Part shown: one piece after another, positions 55,918 through 64,000 of the stretch
Layout: each line of letters starts with the position of its first letter
How positions within the stretch are numbered: the stretch's first letter is position 1
NCBI RefSeq assembly: GCF_037203705.1
Contig: NZ_JBBCAT010000003.1
Location: 496,001 to 560,000 of the forward strand
Source: Prosthecomicrobium sp. N25
GTDB taxonomy: Bacteria > Pseudomonadota > Alphaproteobacteria > Rhizobiales > Ancalomicrobiaceae
Direction of reading: 5' to 3'
Length of the DNA: 64,000 bases
Made by a program: the position numbers and the translations under genes
Notes under the pieces: generated by a model
The model's database searches: none
Told to the model about the DNA's origin: nothing
The model's input: only the letters and a program-made list of their open reading frames with translations

Positions 55918-56364
55918 CTACGCCGTCTCGCCGATCAGGCGGGCGAGGCGCTGCAGGGCCAGCGTGTAGCCCTGGGTGCCGAAACCGGCGATGACGCCGG
56001 AGGCGACCAGGGAGACGTAGGAGTGGTGCCGGAAGGCCTCGCGCTTGTGGACGTTGGAGATGTGCACCTCGATCACGGGGAAGTCGCAGGTGTTGAGCGC
56101 GTCCAGGATGGCGACGGACGTATGCGTGAAGGCGGCCGGGTTGATCACGATCCCCGCGGCGCTCTCGCGCGCCTCGTGGATCCAGTCGATGATCTGGTGC
56201 TCGGCGTTGGACTGGTGGAAGCGGATCTCCAGCCCGAGCTCGCCGGCCGTCCGCCGGCAGTCGGCCTCCACGTCGGCGAGCGTCTCGTGGCCGTAGATGT
56301 GCGGCTGCCGCTTGCCGAGCAGGTTCAGGTTCGGACCGTTGAGGACGAAGACGAGACGGCTCAT
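55918..56364 (-). CDS. aroQ: Type II 3-dehydroquinate dehydratase
   Basis: The 148-residue protein is a dodecameric-type dehydroquinase of the shikimate pathway, or of quinate catabolism. It has [15 protein letters not shown] at the start, catalytic Tyr24 in [16 protein letters not shown] and His101 in [17 protein letters not shown]. The Phe in PAAFTHTS replaces the more common Tyr. The gene lies between the kdu operon and a P-type ATPase, not with other aro genes, so a role in quinate use is possible. Confidence 0.93.
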   Translation of the reverse strand: MSRLVFVLNGPNLNLLGKRQPHIYGHETLADVEADCRRTAGELGLEIRFHQSNAEHQIIDWIHEARESAAGIVINPAAFTHTSVAILDALNTCDFPVIEVHISNVHKREAFRHHSYVSLVASGVIAGFGTQGYTLALQRLARLIGETA

Positions 56365-56433
56365 GGCATGCTCCGGACGGGACCTCCCCGTCGATAGCCG
56401 GAACCGACCCGCCGCGCCAGCCCGTCCGGCGCG

Positions 56434-59151
56434 TCAGCGCGGCCGCGCGATGCCTCCGGTGAGCCGCTTCTCGGCCTCGACCACGAGGAACAGCGCCACC
56501 CCGACCCCGATCGCCGCCATCCCGTCCCAGAGCCCGAGCGGCCGGGTGCCGAAGAGCTGCTGCAGCGGCGGCCAGTAGGTGAACGCGCCCTGCGCCGCCG
56601 CTACAAGTCCGATCCCGAGGAGCACCGCGGGCGTCCCGGCCGCGCCCCGCCAGGTGAGGGACGGTCCGTGCACGTAGCGGACGGAAAACAGGTAGGCGAT
56701 CTCCATGGCCACCACGGCGTCGACCACCAGCGTCCGCGCCGTCGCGACGTCGTGCCCGCGCCAGACCGCCACCCCGTAGACCCCGAAGATTCCGGCGACC
56801 ATCAGCACGGACACGAAGAGGATGCGCGCGAGCGCCCGCCGGTCCAGCAGAGGCGTCCCCGCGGGCCGGGGGCCGCGCCGCATGGCGCCCGGCTCGGTCG
56901 GCTCGAAGGCGAGGACGAGGCCGAGCGCGACGGCCGTCACCATGTTGATCCACAGGATCTGCAAGGGCGTCACCGGCAGCGGAAGGCCGAGGAAGACGGC
57001 GGCGACGATCGCCAGCGCCTCGCCGCCGTCGGTCGGCAGCGTCCAGGCGATCACCTTGACGATGTTGTCGTAGACCGTCCGCCCCTCGCGCACGGCGGCC
57101 ACGATCGACGCGAAACTGTCGTCGGCGAGCACGATGTCGCTCGCCTCCTTGGCGGCCTCCGTGCCCTTCGCCCCCATGGCGACGGCGATGTCCGCCCGCC
57201 TGAGCGCCGGCGCGTCGTTGACCCCGTCTCCCGTCATCGCGACCACGGACCCGTCCGCCTGCAGTGCCTCGATCAGGCGCAGCTTGTGCTCCGGGCTGGT
57301 GCGCGCGAAGACGGTCGCCTCCCGCGCGACCCGGCGAAGACCCGCCGCGTCCAGGCGGTCGAGCGCCTGCCCATCCACCACCACCACCGGTTCGTCGGCC
57401 AGCTTCAGGTGCCGGGCGATGGCGAGCGCCGTCGCGGCATGGTCGCCTGTGATCATCTTGACCGCGATGCCGGCGGCCCGGCACTCCGCCACCGCCGCCG
57501 GCACCTCGGCCCGCGGCGGATCCATGAGGCCGACGAGGCCGAGCAGCACGAGCCGGCCTTGCGGGCTCGCCTCTTCCAGCGTCCGCGTCCCGGCCGGTGC
57601 CTCGGCGCTCGCGAAGGCGATCACCCGCTGCCCGTCCTCAGCCAGCGCCTGCACGGCCGCCTGCCAGCCCGCCCCGTCGAGCGGCACGGGGCCGCCCGGT
57701 CCTGCCTGCGCCCCGCAGGCGGCGATCAGCACCTCCGGCGCCCCCTTGACGACGACGAGCCGGCCGCCCTCCGGCGTCGCGTTGAGGGTCGTCATCGTCC
57801 GGTGCCGCGCGTCGAACGGCACCTCGTCGAGCCTGCGGTAGGCGCCGCGGACGAGCGCCGGGTCCTGTCCAGCCTTGGCCGCGAAGGCGACGAGCGCGGC
57901 CTCCATGGGGTCGCCGGCCGCATGCCATCCAGTCTCGACATGGCGGATATCGGCGTCGTTGCACAGGAGGGCGGCGCGCGCCAGGTCGCAGAGGTCCGGG
58001 TCCGTGCCCGGGTCGACGGCTTCGCCGCCCATCCGGAAGCCGCCCGCGGGGGCGTATCCGAGCCCCTCCACGGCGAGGCGGCGTCCCGCCAGGACGACCG
58101 CCGTGACCGTCATCTCGTTGCGGGTCAGGGTGCCGGTCTTGTCCGAGCAGACCACCGAGACCGACCCGAGCGTCTCCACGGCCGGCAGCCGGCGCACGAT
58201 CGCCCGCCGCGCCGCCATCCGCTCGACCCCGACCGCCAGCGCGATCGTCATCACCGCCGGCAGGCCCTCGGGAATCGCCGCCACCGCGATCCCGACCACG
58301 ATCATGAAGGCGTCGCCCGGCGCCTCGCCCCGGACCAGGACCGCCACCGCGAGGACGAGCGCGGAGCCGGCGAGGACCGCCGCCGTGATGCGGCGCGCGA
58401 ACTCGTCCATCTGCCGGACGAGCGGCGTGGCCATCCGGCCGACCGAGTCGACCAGCGCGGAGATGCGGCCGATCTCGCTCGCCGCCCCGGTCGCGACCGC
58501 CACCCCGGTGCCCCGGCCGGCCGCCACGATCGTGCCCGAGAAGGCCATCGAGGTCCGGTCCCCGAGCGGCACGTCCGACGCCGTCGCCTCCGATCCCTTG
58601 TCGACCGGAACCGATTCCCCCGTCAGCGCAGCCTCGTCGATCCTGAGCCCGCGCGCCTCGACGAGCCTGAGGTCGGCCGGCACCCGGTCGCCCGCCTCGA
58701 TCAGCACGATGTCCCCGGGCACGACCGCCTCGGCCGGCACGCGCAGCCGCTCGCCGCCGCGCAACACGGTGGCGGAGGGCGCGATCATGGCGCGGATCGC
58801 GTCGAGCGCGCGTTCGGCCCGCCCCTCCTGCAGGAACCCGATCAGCGCGTTGACGACCACCACGCCGAGCGTCACCAGGGCGTCGGTCGGATGCCCGATG
58901 GCGGCCGAGACCGCCGCCGCGCCGACCAGGACCAGCACGAGCGGATTGCGCACCTGCGCGACGAGCCGCCGGATCGCCCCCGGGCGCGGCGGCGACGGCA
59001 GGCGGTTGGGTCCGTGGCGCGCCAGCCGCTCCTCCGCCTCTTCGGCGCCGAGGCCGCCCGCGGTCGTCGACAGGCGCGCGAAGACGTCGGCGGCCTCGAG
59101 GGCATGCCACGCCGTTCCGCCCTCTGCCGCCACTCTGCCGTCGTCTGCCAT
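56434..59151 (-). CDS. P2-type cation-transporting ATPase
   Basis: The 905-residue pump has the N-terminal cation ATPase domain (about 14-80), TGES (177-180), the ion-binding PEGLP in helix 4 (294-298), phosphorylated Asp337 in SDKTGTLT, and MTGDGVNDAPAL. About ten membrane helices are predicted. PEGLP points to the Ca2+/Na+-K+ class (P2). In helices 5-6, however, NMVTAVALG stands where Ca2+ pumps have NLVTDG, so the acidic ligand is missing and the ion cannot be named. The start at ATG 59151 matches the homology. Confidence 0.92.
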   Translation of the reverse strand: MADDGRVAAEGGTAWHALEAADVFARLSTTAGGLGAEEAEERLARHGPNRLPSPPRPGAIRRLVAQVRNPLVLVLVGAAAVSAAIGHPTDALVTLGVVVVNALIGFLQEGRAERALDAIRAMIAPSATVLRGGERLRVPAEAVVPGDIVLIEAGDRVPADLRLVEARGLRIDEAALTGESVPVDKGSEATASDVPLGDRTSMAFSGTIVAAGRGTGVAVATGAASEIGRISALVDSVGRMATPLVRQMDEFARRITAAVLAGSALVLAVAVLVRGEAPGDAFMIVVGIAVAAIPEGLPAVMTIALAVGVERMAARRAIVRRLPAVETLGSVSVVCSDKTGTLTRNEMTVTAVVLAGRRLAVEGLGYAPAGGFRMGGEAVDPGTDPDLCDLARAALLCNDADIRHVETGWHAAGDPMEAALVAFAAKAGQDPALVRGAYRRLDEVPFDARHRTMTTLNATPEGGRLVVVKGAPEVLIAACGAQAGPGGPVPLDGAGWQAAVQALAEDGQRVIAFASAEAPAGTRTLEEASPQGRLVLLGLVGLMDPPRAEVPAAVAECRAAGIAVKMITGDHAATALAIARHLKLADEPVVVVDGQALDRLDAAGLRRVAREATVFARTSPEHKLRLIEALQADGSVVAMTGDGVNDAPALRRADIAVAMGAKGTEAAKEASDIVLADDSFASIVAAVREGRTVYDNIVKVIAWTLPTDGGEALAIVAAVFLGLPLPVTPLQILWINMVTAVALGLVLAFEPTEPGAMRRGPRPAGTPLLDRRALARILFVSVLMVAGIFGVYGVAVWRGHDVATARTLVVDAVVAMEIAYLFSVRYVHGPSLTWRGAAGTPAVLLGIGLVAAAQGAFTYWPPLQQLFGTRPLGLWDGMAAIGVGVALFLVVEAEKRLTGGIARPR

Positions 59152-59222
59152 CTCGAGACCTGACGAAAAACTGACGGGCACCAAGCCCCAGCCGCACCCG
59201 CCCCGCAATCCGTAATGGCGCG

Positions 59223-59255
59223 GATCGGGCCGGCAGCGCCTAGGCCGGCCCGATC
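59223..59255 (-). terminator. Hairpin overlapping the 3' end of the CoA-transferase gene
   Basis: Arms GATCGGGCCGG (59223-59233) and CCGGCCCGATC (59245-59255) are perfect, with one further pair possible and a 9-11-base loop. The stop codon of the upstream gene (59242-59240) lies within the loop. There is no T run, so termination efficiency is uncertain. Confidence 0.55.
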
Positions 59256-60430
59256 GCGCCGTTCCGCACCAGCGCCTCGATCTCCGCGTCCGAATACCCG
59301 GCCTCCCGCGCGATGGCGCGGCTGTGCTCCCCGACCTTCGGCACGTCGAGCCGGAGTCCCAGCCGCTCGCCGTCCATCTCGAGCGGCAGCGCGGGCACCC
59401 CGAGCGGGCGCCCATCCGGCAGGGTCACCTCGACGAGCGCCCCCGGCGCCCGCACCTGCGGGTCGTCGTAGAGGTCCTCGGGCCTGTTGATCGGCGCGAA
59501 GGGCAGGCCGGCCGCCTCGCAGGCCGCGAGGATCTCGGCCCGCGTCATGGCGCCGAACAGCGCCTTCAGCGCCGGCATCATGCGCGCCCGGCCCGCGACC
59601 CGTCCGGGGTTGGTGGCGAGGTCGGGGTCGGCGGCGAGGTCCGGCCGGCCGAAGCGCCGGCAGAAGGTCTGCCATTGGCCGTCGCTGACGATGCCGACGA
59701 AGACCTGCCCGCCGTCCGCGCTGTCGAACACGTCGTAGACCCCCCAGGCCGAGACGCGCACCGGCATCGGCGGAGCGGGCCGGCCGGTGATCACCGACTG
59801 CGCCATGTGCTGGGCGACGAGCAGCAGGTTGTTCTCGAAGAGGGCGCTGCGCACGTGCCGGCCCCGTCCGCTGCGCGCCCGCTCGGCGAGCGCCGCCAGG
59901 ATGCCGATCACCGCGAACATGCCGCCCATGATGTCGTTGACCGAGGACCCGGCCCTGAGCGGCCGGCCGGGCGGCCCCGTCATGTAGGCGAGCCCGCCCA
60001 TCATCTGCACCACCTCGTCGAGCGCCGTGCGGGTCTCGTAGGGGCCGGCCAGGAAGCCCTTGAGCGAGCAGTAGATCAGGCCCGGATTGTCGACCGAGAG
60101 CGCCGCGTGGCCGAGACCGAGGTCGTCGAGCGCCCCGGTCCGGAAGTTCTCGGTGAGCACGTCCGCCGTCGCCAGCAGGCGCCGGACGAGCGCGATCCCG
60201 CCCGGCGACTTCAGGTCGACCGCCAGGCTGCGCTTGTTGCGGTTGAAGACGGGGAAGAAGCCCGCGCCCGCCCCCGGCAACTGGCGCGTCTTGTCGCCGC
60301 CCGGCCAGGGCTCGACCTTGATCACGTCCGCCCCGAGGTCGCCGAGGATCATGCCCGCGCTCGGTCCCATGACCATGTGGGAGAACTCGACCACCCGGAG
60401 CCCCGCGAGCGGCAGGTCGCCGGCGATCAT
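59240..60430 (-). CDS. Class III CoA-transferase (CaiB/BaiF/Frc family)
   Basis: The 396-residue protein has the family opening LAGLRVVEFSHMVMGPSAGMILGDLGADVIKVEPW and the catalytic Asp166 in SSVNDIMGGMFAVIG, which forms the aspartyl-CoA intermediate. It transfers CoA between organic acids; formate/oxalate, carnitine and aryl-acid members exist, and the sequence does not decide among them. GGGAGG lies just before ATG 60430. It diverges from the mfd-like gene across 201 bp. Confidence 0.9.
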   Translation of the reverse strand: MIAGDLPLAGLRVVEFSHMVMGPSAGMILGDLGADVIKVEPWPGGDKTRQLPGAGAGFFPVFNRNKRSLAVDLKSPGGIALVRRLLATADVLTENFRTGALDDLGLGHAALSVDNPGLIYCSLKGFLAGPYETRTALDEVVQMMGGLAYMTGPPGRPLRAGSSVNDIMGGMFAVIGILAALAERARSGRGRHVRSALFENNLLLVAQHMAQSVITGRPAPPMPVRVSAWGVYDVFDSADGGQVFVGIVSDGQWQTFCRRFGRPDLAADPDLATNPGRVAGRARMMPALKALFGAMTRAEILAACEAAGLPFAPINRPEDLYDDPQVRAPGALVEVTLPDGRPLGVPALPLEMDGERLGLRLDVPKVGEHSRAIAREAGYSDAEIEALVRNGAIGPA

Positions 60431-60631
60431 CGGGCGGCCTCCCGCCTGGCCCTCGTCCCGCATGCGCCCTCGATCTCGCCCATGGCTGCCCTCCGCTCCG
60501 GCCCCCACTATAGACGCGGGCCGGCCGGGGGCGACATCCTCGCACCCGCCCGCGGACGGTACGCTCGACGCGGGCACGGGAGCCGGCTCTCGCGCGTTGT
60601 CGCTCGCCCGCCCCCGCCCCGAGGAGATCCG

Positions 60632-63600
60632 ATGTCCGTCGCCGAAGTCCAGGAGACCCCCCTCGATCTCGGCGCCGCCGCGCCGATCGGAGCCCTCGCG
60701 GTCGGGCTCGTCCGGCTGGCGGGTGCCGGGACGGGGCCCCTGGTCCACGTGGCGGGCACGGCCGAGCGGGCGGATGCCTTGGGGGCGCTCCTCGCCGCGC
60801 TCGCGCCGGAGCGGCGGGTCGCGGTCCTGCCCCCGTGGGATTGCCTGCCCCACGACCGCATCGCCCCCTCGAGAGCCGTGATGGGCCGCCGCGTCGGGGC
60901 GCTCCGCTGGCTCGGCGACCCGGACGGGCGGCCGGACATCGTCGTCACCACCGCCCCGGCCCTGATCCAGCGCATCCCGCCCCGCGCGATCCTGAGGGAC
61001 GCCCGCGTCGAGGTCGGGACCGGCGAGGCCCTGGACGACGAGGCCCTGCGGGCGCGGCTGCTCGAGATCGGCTATTTCGAGGACGAGCGCGTCGACGAGC
61101 CCGGCGAGTTCGCGATCCGCGGCCTGGTGGTCGACCTCTACCCGGCCGCCGCTCCCCTGCCCTGCCGCATCGAGCACCGGGACGGCCGGATCGTCTCCAT
61201 CCGCTCCTACGATCCCCTCTCCCAGCGCAGCGAGGTCGAGACGGACCTCCTGGTCATCGACGCCGCCTCGGAGGCGATCCTGCCTCCCGAGGAGCGCGCC
61301 CGCTTCGCCCCGGTGCCGGCGGAGCACCGCCTGGCCGCCGTCTATCCCGCGCTGGAGAGCGTCTTCGACCTCGTCCCCGACGCCCGGCTTTCCCTGGAGA
61401 CCGAGGCGCGCGCGGCCGCCGCCACCTTCCGGGACTGGATCGCCGAGCCGCCCCTGCCCGCCGCCGGCGCCGCCGGGCGCGGCAGCGACACCGGCCTCTA
61501 CCTGGACGCCGAGACCTGGGAGCGCGAGGTCGCCGCCCGTCTCGTCGCCGAGAGCCGCGCCGGCGACGATCCCGACGCGGCCGTCCCCCGCTATGCCGAG
61601 ACGGAGTGGCCCTTGCGCGCGCTGCAGGACGACGTCCGTGCCGTCACGGGAGCGGGCGGCCGGGTCGTCCTCGCCGCGACCGGCGAGCGCCGGCTCGCGC
61701 GCCTCGCCCGCCGGGTCGCCGACGAGGCGGGCGCCGAGCCGATCCGCGCCGGATGCTGGGCCGAGGTCGTGGCCGCCCCGGAGGGCTCGGTGCTGGCCAT
61801 GATCCTGCCGCTCGACGAGGGGTTCCGCCTGCCGGACGGCACGCTGGTCGTCACCGCCCAGGACCTCGCCGGCTCGCGCGGCGACCGGCCCGGGGACGCC
61901 GGCCCCACCGCCTTTCCGGTCGACATGACGGTCCGCATCGGCGATGCGGTGGTCCATCTCGATCACGGCATCGCGGCGCTGGAAGGCCTCGATCCCATCG
62001 GCGACGGGACCGAGGGCGTGCGCCTGCGCTTTGCCGACGACGCCCGGCTGGTCGTCCCCCTCGACGAGGTGAACCGCCTCTGGCGCTACGGCTCGGAGGC
62101 CGAGGCCGTGTCGCTGTCGCGGCTCGGCGGCACCGCCTGGACCGACCGGAAGGCGGAGGTCGAGGCCGAGATCGCCGCAACCGCCGCTCGCATGGCCGAC
62201 CTCGCCCGGGCCCGCGCCGAGCGGACCGCGCCCGTGCTGGAGCCGCCGCGCGCGCCCTACGAACGCATCGTCGGCCGCTTCCCCTATGCCCCGACCCGCG
62301 ACCAGCGCGCCGCCATCGCCGCCACCCTGGCGGACCTCGCGTCGGGCCGCCCGATGGACCGGCTGGTCTGCGGCGACGTCGGCTTCGGCAAGACGGAGGT
62401 CGCCGTCCGCGCCATCGCGGCCTGCGTGCTGGCCGGACGCCAGGCCGTGCTCGCCGCGCCCACCACGGTGCTCGCCCGCCAGCACGCCGCGACCCTTCGC
62501 CGCCGCTTCGCCGGCCTCGGCTTCGAGATCGCCGAACTCTCCCGCCTGGTCGAGCCTGCCGAGGCCCGCCGGGTCCGCGCCGGCCTCGCCTCCGGCGAGA
62601 TCCGGCTCGCCGTCGGCACCCACGCCCTCGCCCAGAAGGGCGTCGCCTTCCACGACCTCGGCCTCGTGGTGATCGACGAGGAGCAGCGCTTCGGCGTCCG
62701 CCACAAGGAGCGGCTGCGCGCGCTCGCGGCGGACGTCCACGTCCTGACCCTGACCGCGACCCCGATCCCGCGGACCCTGCAGGTCGCACTCGTCGGCCTC
62801 AAGGACCTCTCGGTGATCGCCACCGCCCCGGTCCTGCGCCAGCCGATCCGCACCGTGGTGGCGCCCGAGGACGACGGCCTGATCGCCTCCGCGATCGAGC
62901 GGGAGCGTCGCCGCGGCGGCCAGAGCTTCGTCGTCTGCCCGCGCATCGAGGACATCGAGCCGATGCGCGCGCGCCTCGCGGGCCTGCTGCCGGGGGCCGA
63001 GATCCTGGCCGCCCACGGCCGCATGGAGGCGGGCAGGATCGACGACGTCATGCTCCGCTTCGCGGACGGAGACGGCGACGTCCTGCTGGCGACCGCCATC
63101 ATCGAGAGCGGCCTCGATGTCCCCAACGCCAACACGATCCTGGTGCACCGCCCGGAGCGCTTCGGCCTCGCCCAGTTGCACCAGCTCCGGGGCCGCGTCG
63201 GGCGCGCCGCGCGGCGGGCCGTCGCCTGGCTCCTGACCGACCCGGCGCACCCGCCGTCCGACGCCTCGATGAAGCGCCTGAAGACCCTGGCGGCCCTCGA
63301 CCGCCTCGGCGCCGGCTTCGCTATTTCGGCCCGGGACCTCGACCTGCGCGGCGCCGGCGATCTCGTCGGTGAGGAGCAGGCTGGACACGTGAAGGTGATC
63401 GGGCTCGCCCTCTACCAGCACCTGCTCGGCCGCGCCCTCGCGGCCGCCCGGGGCAAGGGAGAGGCCGAGGACTGGGCGCCCGTGCTGAACCTCGGAGTGC
63501 CGGCCGCGATCCCGGCCGACTACGTGCCCGAACCCGAAGTGCGCCTCGATCTCTACTTCCGGCTCGAGCGGCTCGACACCCAGCGCGCCGTCGCGGCCTT

Positions 63601-63916
63601 CGAGGACGAGTTGGACGACCGCTTCGGCCCCCTTCCCGCGCCCGCCCGCGACCTCGTGGCCGCCGCGCGCGTCCGCGCCGCCTGCCGCCGCCTGGGCATC
63701 GCCCGAATCGACGCAGGACCACGGGCGATTGCCGCCACGTTCCGCGCCATCCCGCCGGAAAAGGCCGCGCAGCTGGCCGAGGAGGGATTCGCGTGGAGTT
63801 CAGATCGCCTCCTGGCGCGGACGGAGACCGACGACTCCGGCCGCACGGCGGCGGTCGTGAAGATGGTCGCCCGGATCGCCAGGACCCTGCGGGACGATCG
63901 GGCGGGGCGGGCGTGA
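60632..63916 (+). CDS. mfd: Mfd-like transcription-repair coupling factor, short form
   Basis: The 1094-residue protein has the Mfd architecture. An N-terminal UvrB-like module (about 1-270, with LPPWDCLPHDRIAPS) is followed by a CarD-like RNA-polymerase-interaction domain (about 430-510, VRIGDAVVHLDHGIAALEGL). Next comes the RecG-like translocase with Walker A GDVGFGKTEVA (about 580-590), DEEQRFG (about 681) and TATPIPRTL, then a TRCF C-terminal domain. It should release stalled RNA polymerase. Mfd is normally about 1150-1170 residues, and the shortfall lies in the N-terminal module. GAGGAG precedes the ATG. Confidence 0.9.
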   Translation: MSVAEVQETPLDLGAAAPIGALAVGLVRLAGAGTGPLVHVAGTAERADALGALLAALAPERRVAVLPPWDCLPHDRIAPSRAVMGRRVGALRWLGDPDGRPDIVVTTAPALIQRIPPRAILRDARVEVGTGEALDDEALRARLLEIGYFEDERVDEPGEFAIRGLVVDLYPAAAPLPCRIEHRDGRIVSIRSYDPLSQRSEVETDLLVIDAASEAILPPEERARFAPVPAEHRLAAVYPALESVFDLVPDARLSLETEARAAAATFRDWIAEPPLPAAGAAGRGSDTGLYLDAETWEREVAARLVAESRAGDDPDAAVPRYAETEWPLRALQDDVRAVTGAGGRVVLAATGERRLARLARRVADEAGAEPIRAGCWAEVVAAPEGSVLAMILPLDEGFRLPDGTLVVTAQDLAGSRGDRPGDAGPTAFPVDMTVRIGDAVVHLDHGIAALEGLDPIGDGTEGVRLRFADDARLVVPLDEVNRLWRYGSEAEAVSLSRLGGTAWTDRKAEVEAEIAATAARMADLARARAERTAPVLEPPRAPYERIVGRFPYAPTRDQRAAIAATLADLASGRPMDRLVCGDVGFGKTEVAVRAIAACVLAGRQAVLAAPTTVLARQHAATLRRRFAGLGFEIAELSRLVEPAEARRVRAGLASGEIRLAVGTHALAQKGVAFHDLGLVVIDEEQRFGVRHKERLRALAADVHVLTLTATPIPRTLQVALVGLKDLSVIATAPVLRQPIRTVVAPEDDGLIASAIERERRRGGQSFVVCPRIEDIEPMRARLAGLLPGAEILAAHGRMEAGRIDDVMLRFADGDGDVLLATAIIESGLDVPNANTILVHRPERFGLAQLHQLRGRVGRAARRAVAWLLTDPAHPPSDASMKRLKTLAALDRLGAGFAISARDLDLRGAGDLVGEEQAGHVKVIGLALYQHLLGRALAAARGKGEAEDWAPVLNLGVPAAIPADYVPEPEVRLDLYFRLERLDTQRAVAAFEDELDDRFGPLPAPARDLVAAARVRAACRRLGIARIDAGPRAIAATFRAIPPEKAAQLAEEGFAWSSDRLLARTETDDSGRTAAVVKMVARIARTLRDDRAGRA

Positions 63917-63973
63917 CGCCGGGCCTCCGGCGCCTGCCGCTCGGGTCTGCGGGCGCGGGGCCCGTCCTGCCGC

Positions 63974-64000
63974 TCAGTTCTGCTGGCGCGGGGCCTCGTC
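63974..64000 (-). CDS. Possible C-terminal end of a leftward gene (partial)
   Basis: On the minus strand the window edge reads eight codons (DEAPRQQN) to a TGA at 63976-63974, with G/C at third positions. This fits the tail of a gene converging with mfd, but eight codons cannot prove it. Confidence 0.25.
   Translation of the reverse strand, partial: DEAPRQQN

Noticed and set aside
59324-60631. N-terminal extension of the mfd frame
   Set aside because: It runs antisense through the CoA-transferase gene; Mfd homology and a GAGGAG ribosome site begin at 60632.

Overview
The window is high-GC DNA (roughly 70 percent) from an alphaproteobacterium, most likely a member of the Hyphomicrobiales (Rhizobiales). 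This follows from ctrA, chpT, a DUF1134/EipA homologue, CtrA-type boxes, GANTC sites and the gene order around fliI/fliJ and the che operon. All assignments come from reading the sequence and from knowledge of protein families; no database search was run.

Region 1 (1-6.1 kb) holds unrelated metabolic genes. They are the tail of an outer-membrane protein overlapped by a GNAT gene, a DUF433/DUF5615 antitoxin-toxin pair, a proline-racemase-fold dehydratase with a Cys/Thr active site, a sulfotransferase, an MFS and an EamA transporter, and a small VOC protein. Region 2 (6.1-20.8 kb) is the cell-cycle and motility block: fliJ and fliI (minus strand) diverge from ctrA across a 380-bp regulatory region with a near-perfect CtrA box. 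Next come a small membrane protein, an orphan helical protein and the leftward operon chpT-cheA-cheW-cheY-cheB-cheR plus a hexapeptide-repeat protein. A YHS protein, eipA and a membrane coiled-coil protein follow.

Region 3 (20.8-38 kb) looks like one catabolic regulon. An RpiR-type regulator diverges from an N-formylglutamate-amidohydrolase-like enzyme, which is followed by a glutamine-synthetase-like ligase, an aldehyde dehydrogenase, an iron alcohol dehydrogenase, a choline-kinase-like phosphotransferase, a dimethylglycine/sarcosine-dehydrogenase-like flavoprotein, a complete dipeptide-type ABC importer and a group II PLP decarboxylase. The set suggests uptake of an amine or amino alcohol and its oxidation as a gamma-glutamyl conjugate; the substrate is not known. 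Region 4 (38-44.6 kb) has two small orphan proteins and the conserved trio PrkA kinase - DUF444 (YeaH) - SpoVR (YcgB).

Region 5 (45-56 kb) is a sugar-acid island. A LacI-type regulator and a CUT1 sugar-type ABC importer diverge around two copies of a 16-bp palindromic operator. The importer is followed by ltnD-otnI-otnK (tetronate catabolism, but no otnC) and, on the other strand, by kduI-kduD-kdgF (unsaturated uronate catabolism). Region 6 (56-64 kb) holds aroQ, a P2-type cation ATPase, a class III CoA-transferase and a short Mfd-like translocase.
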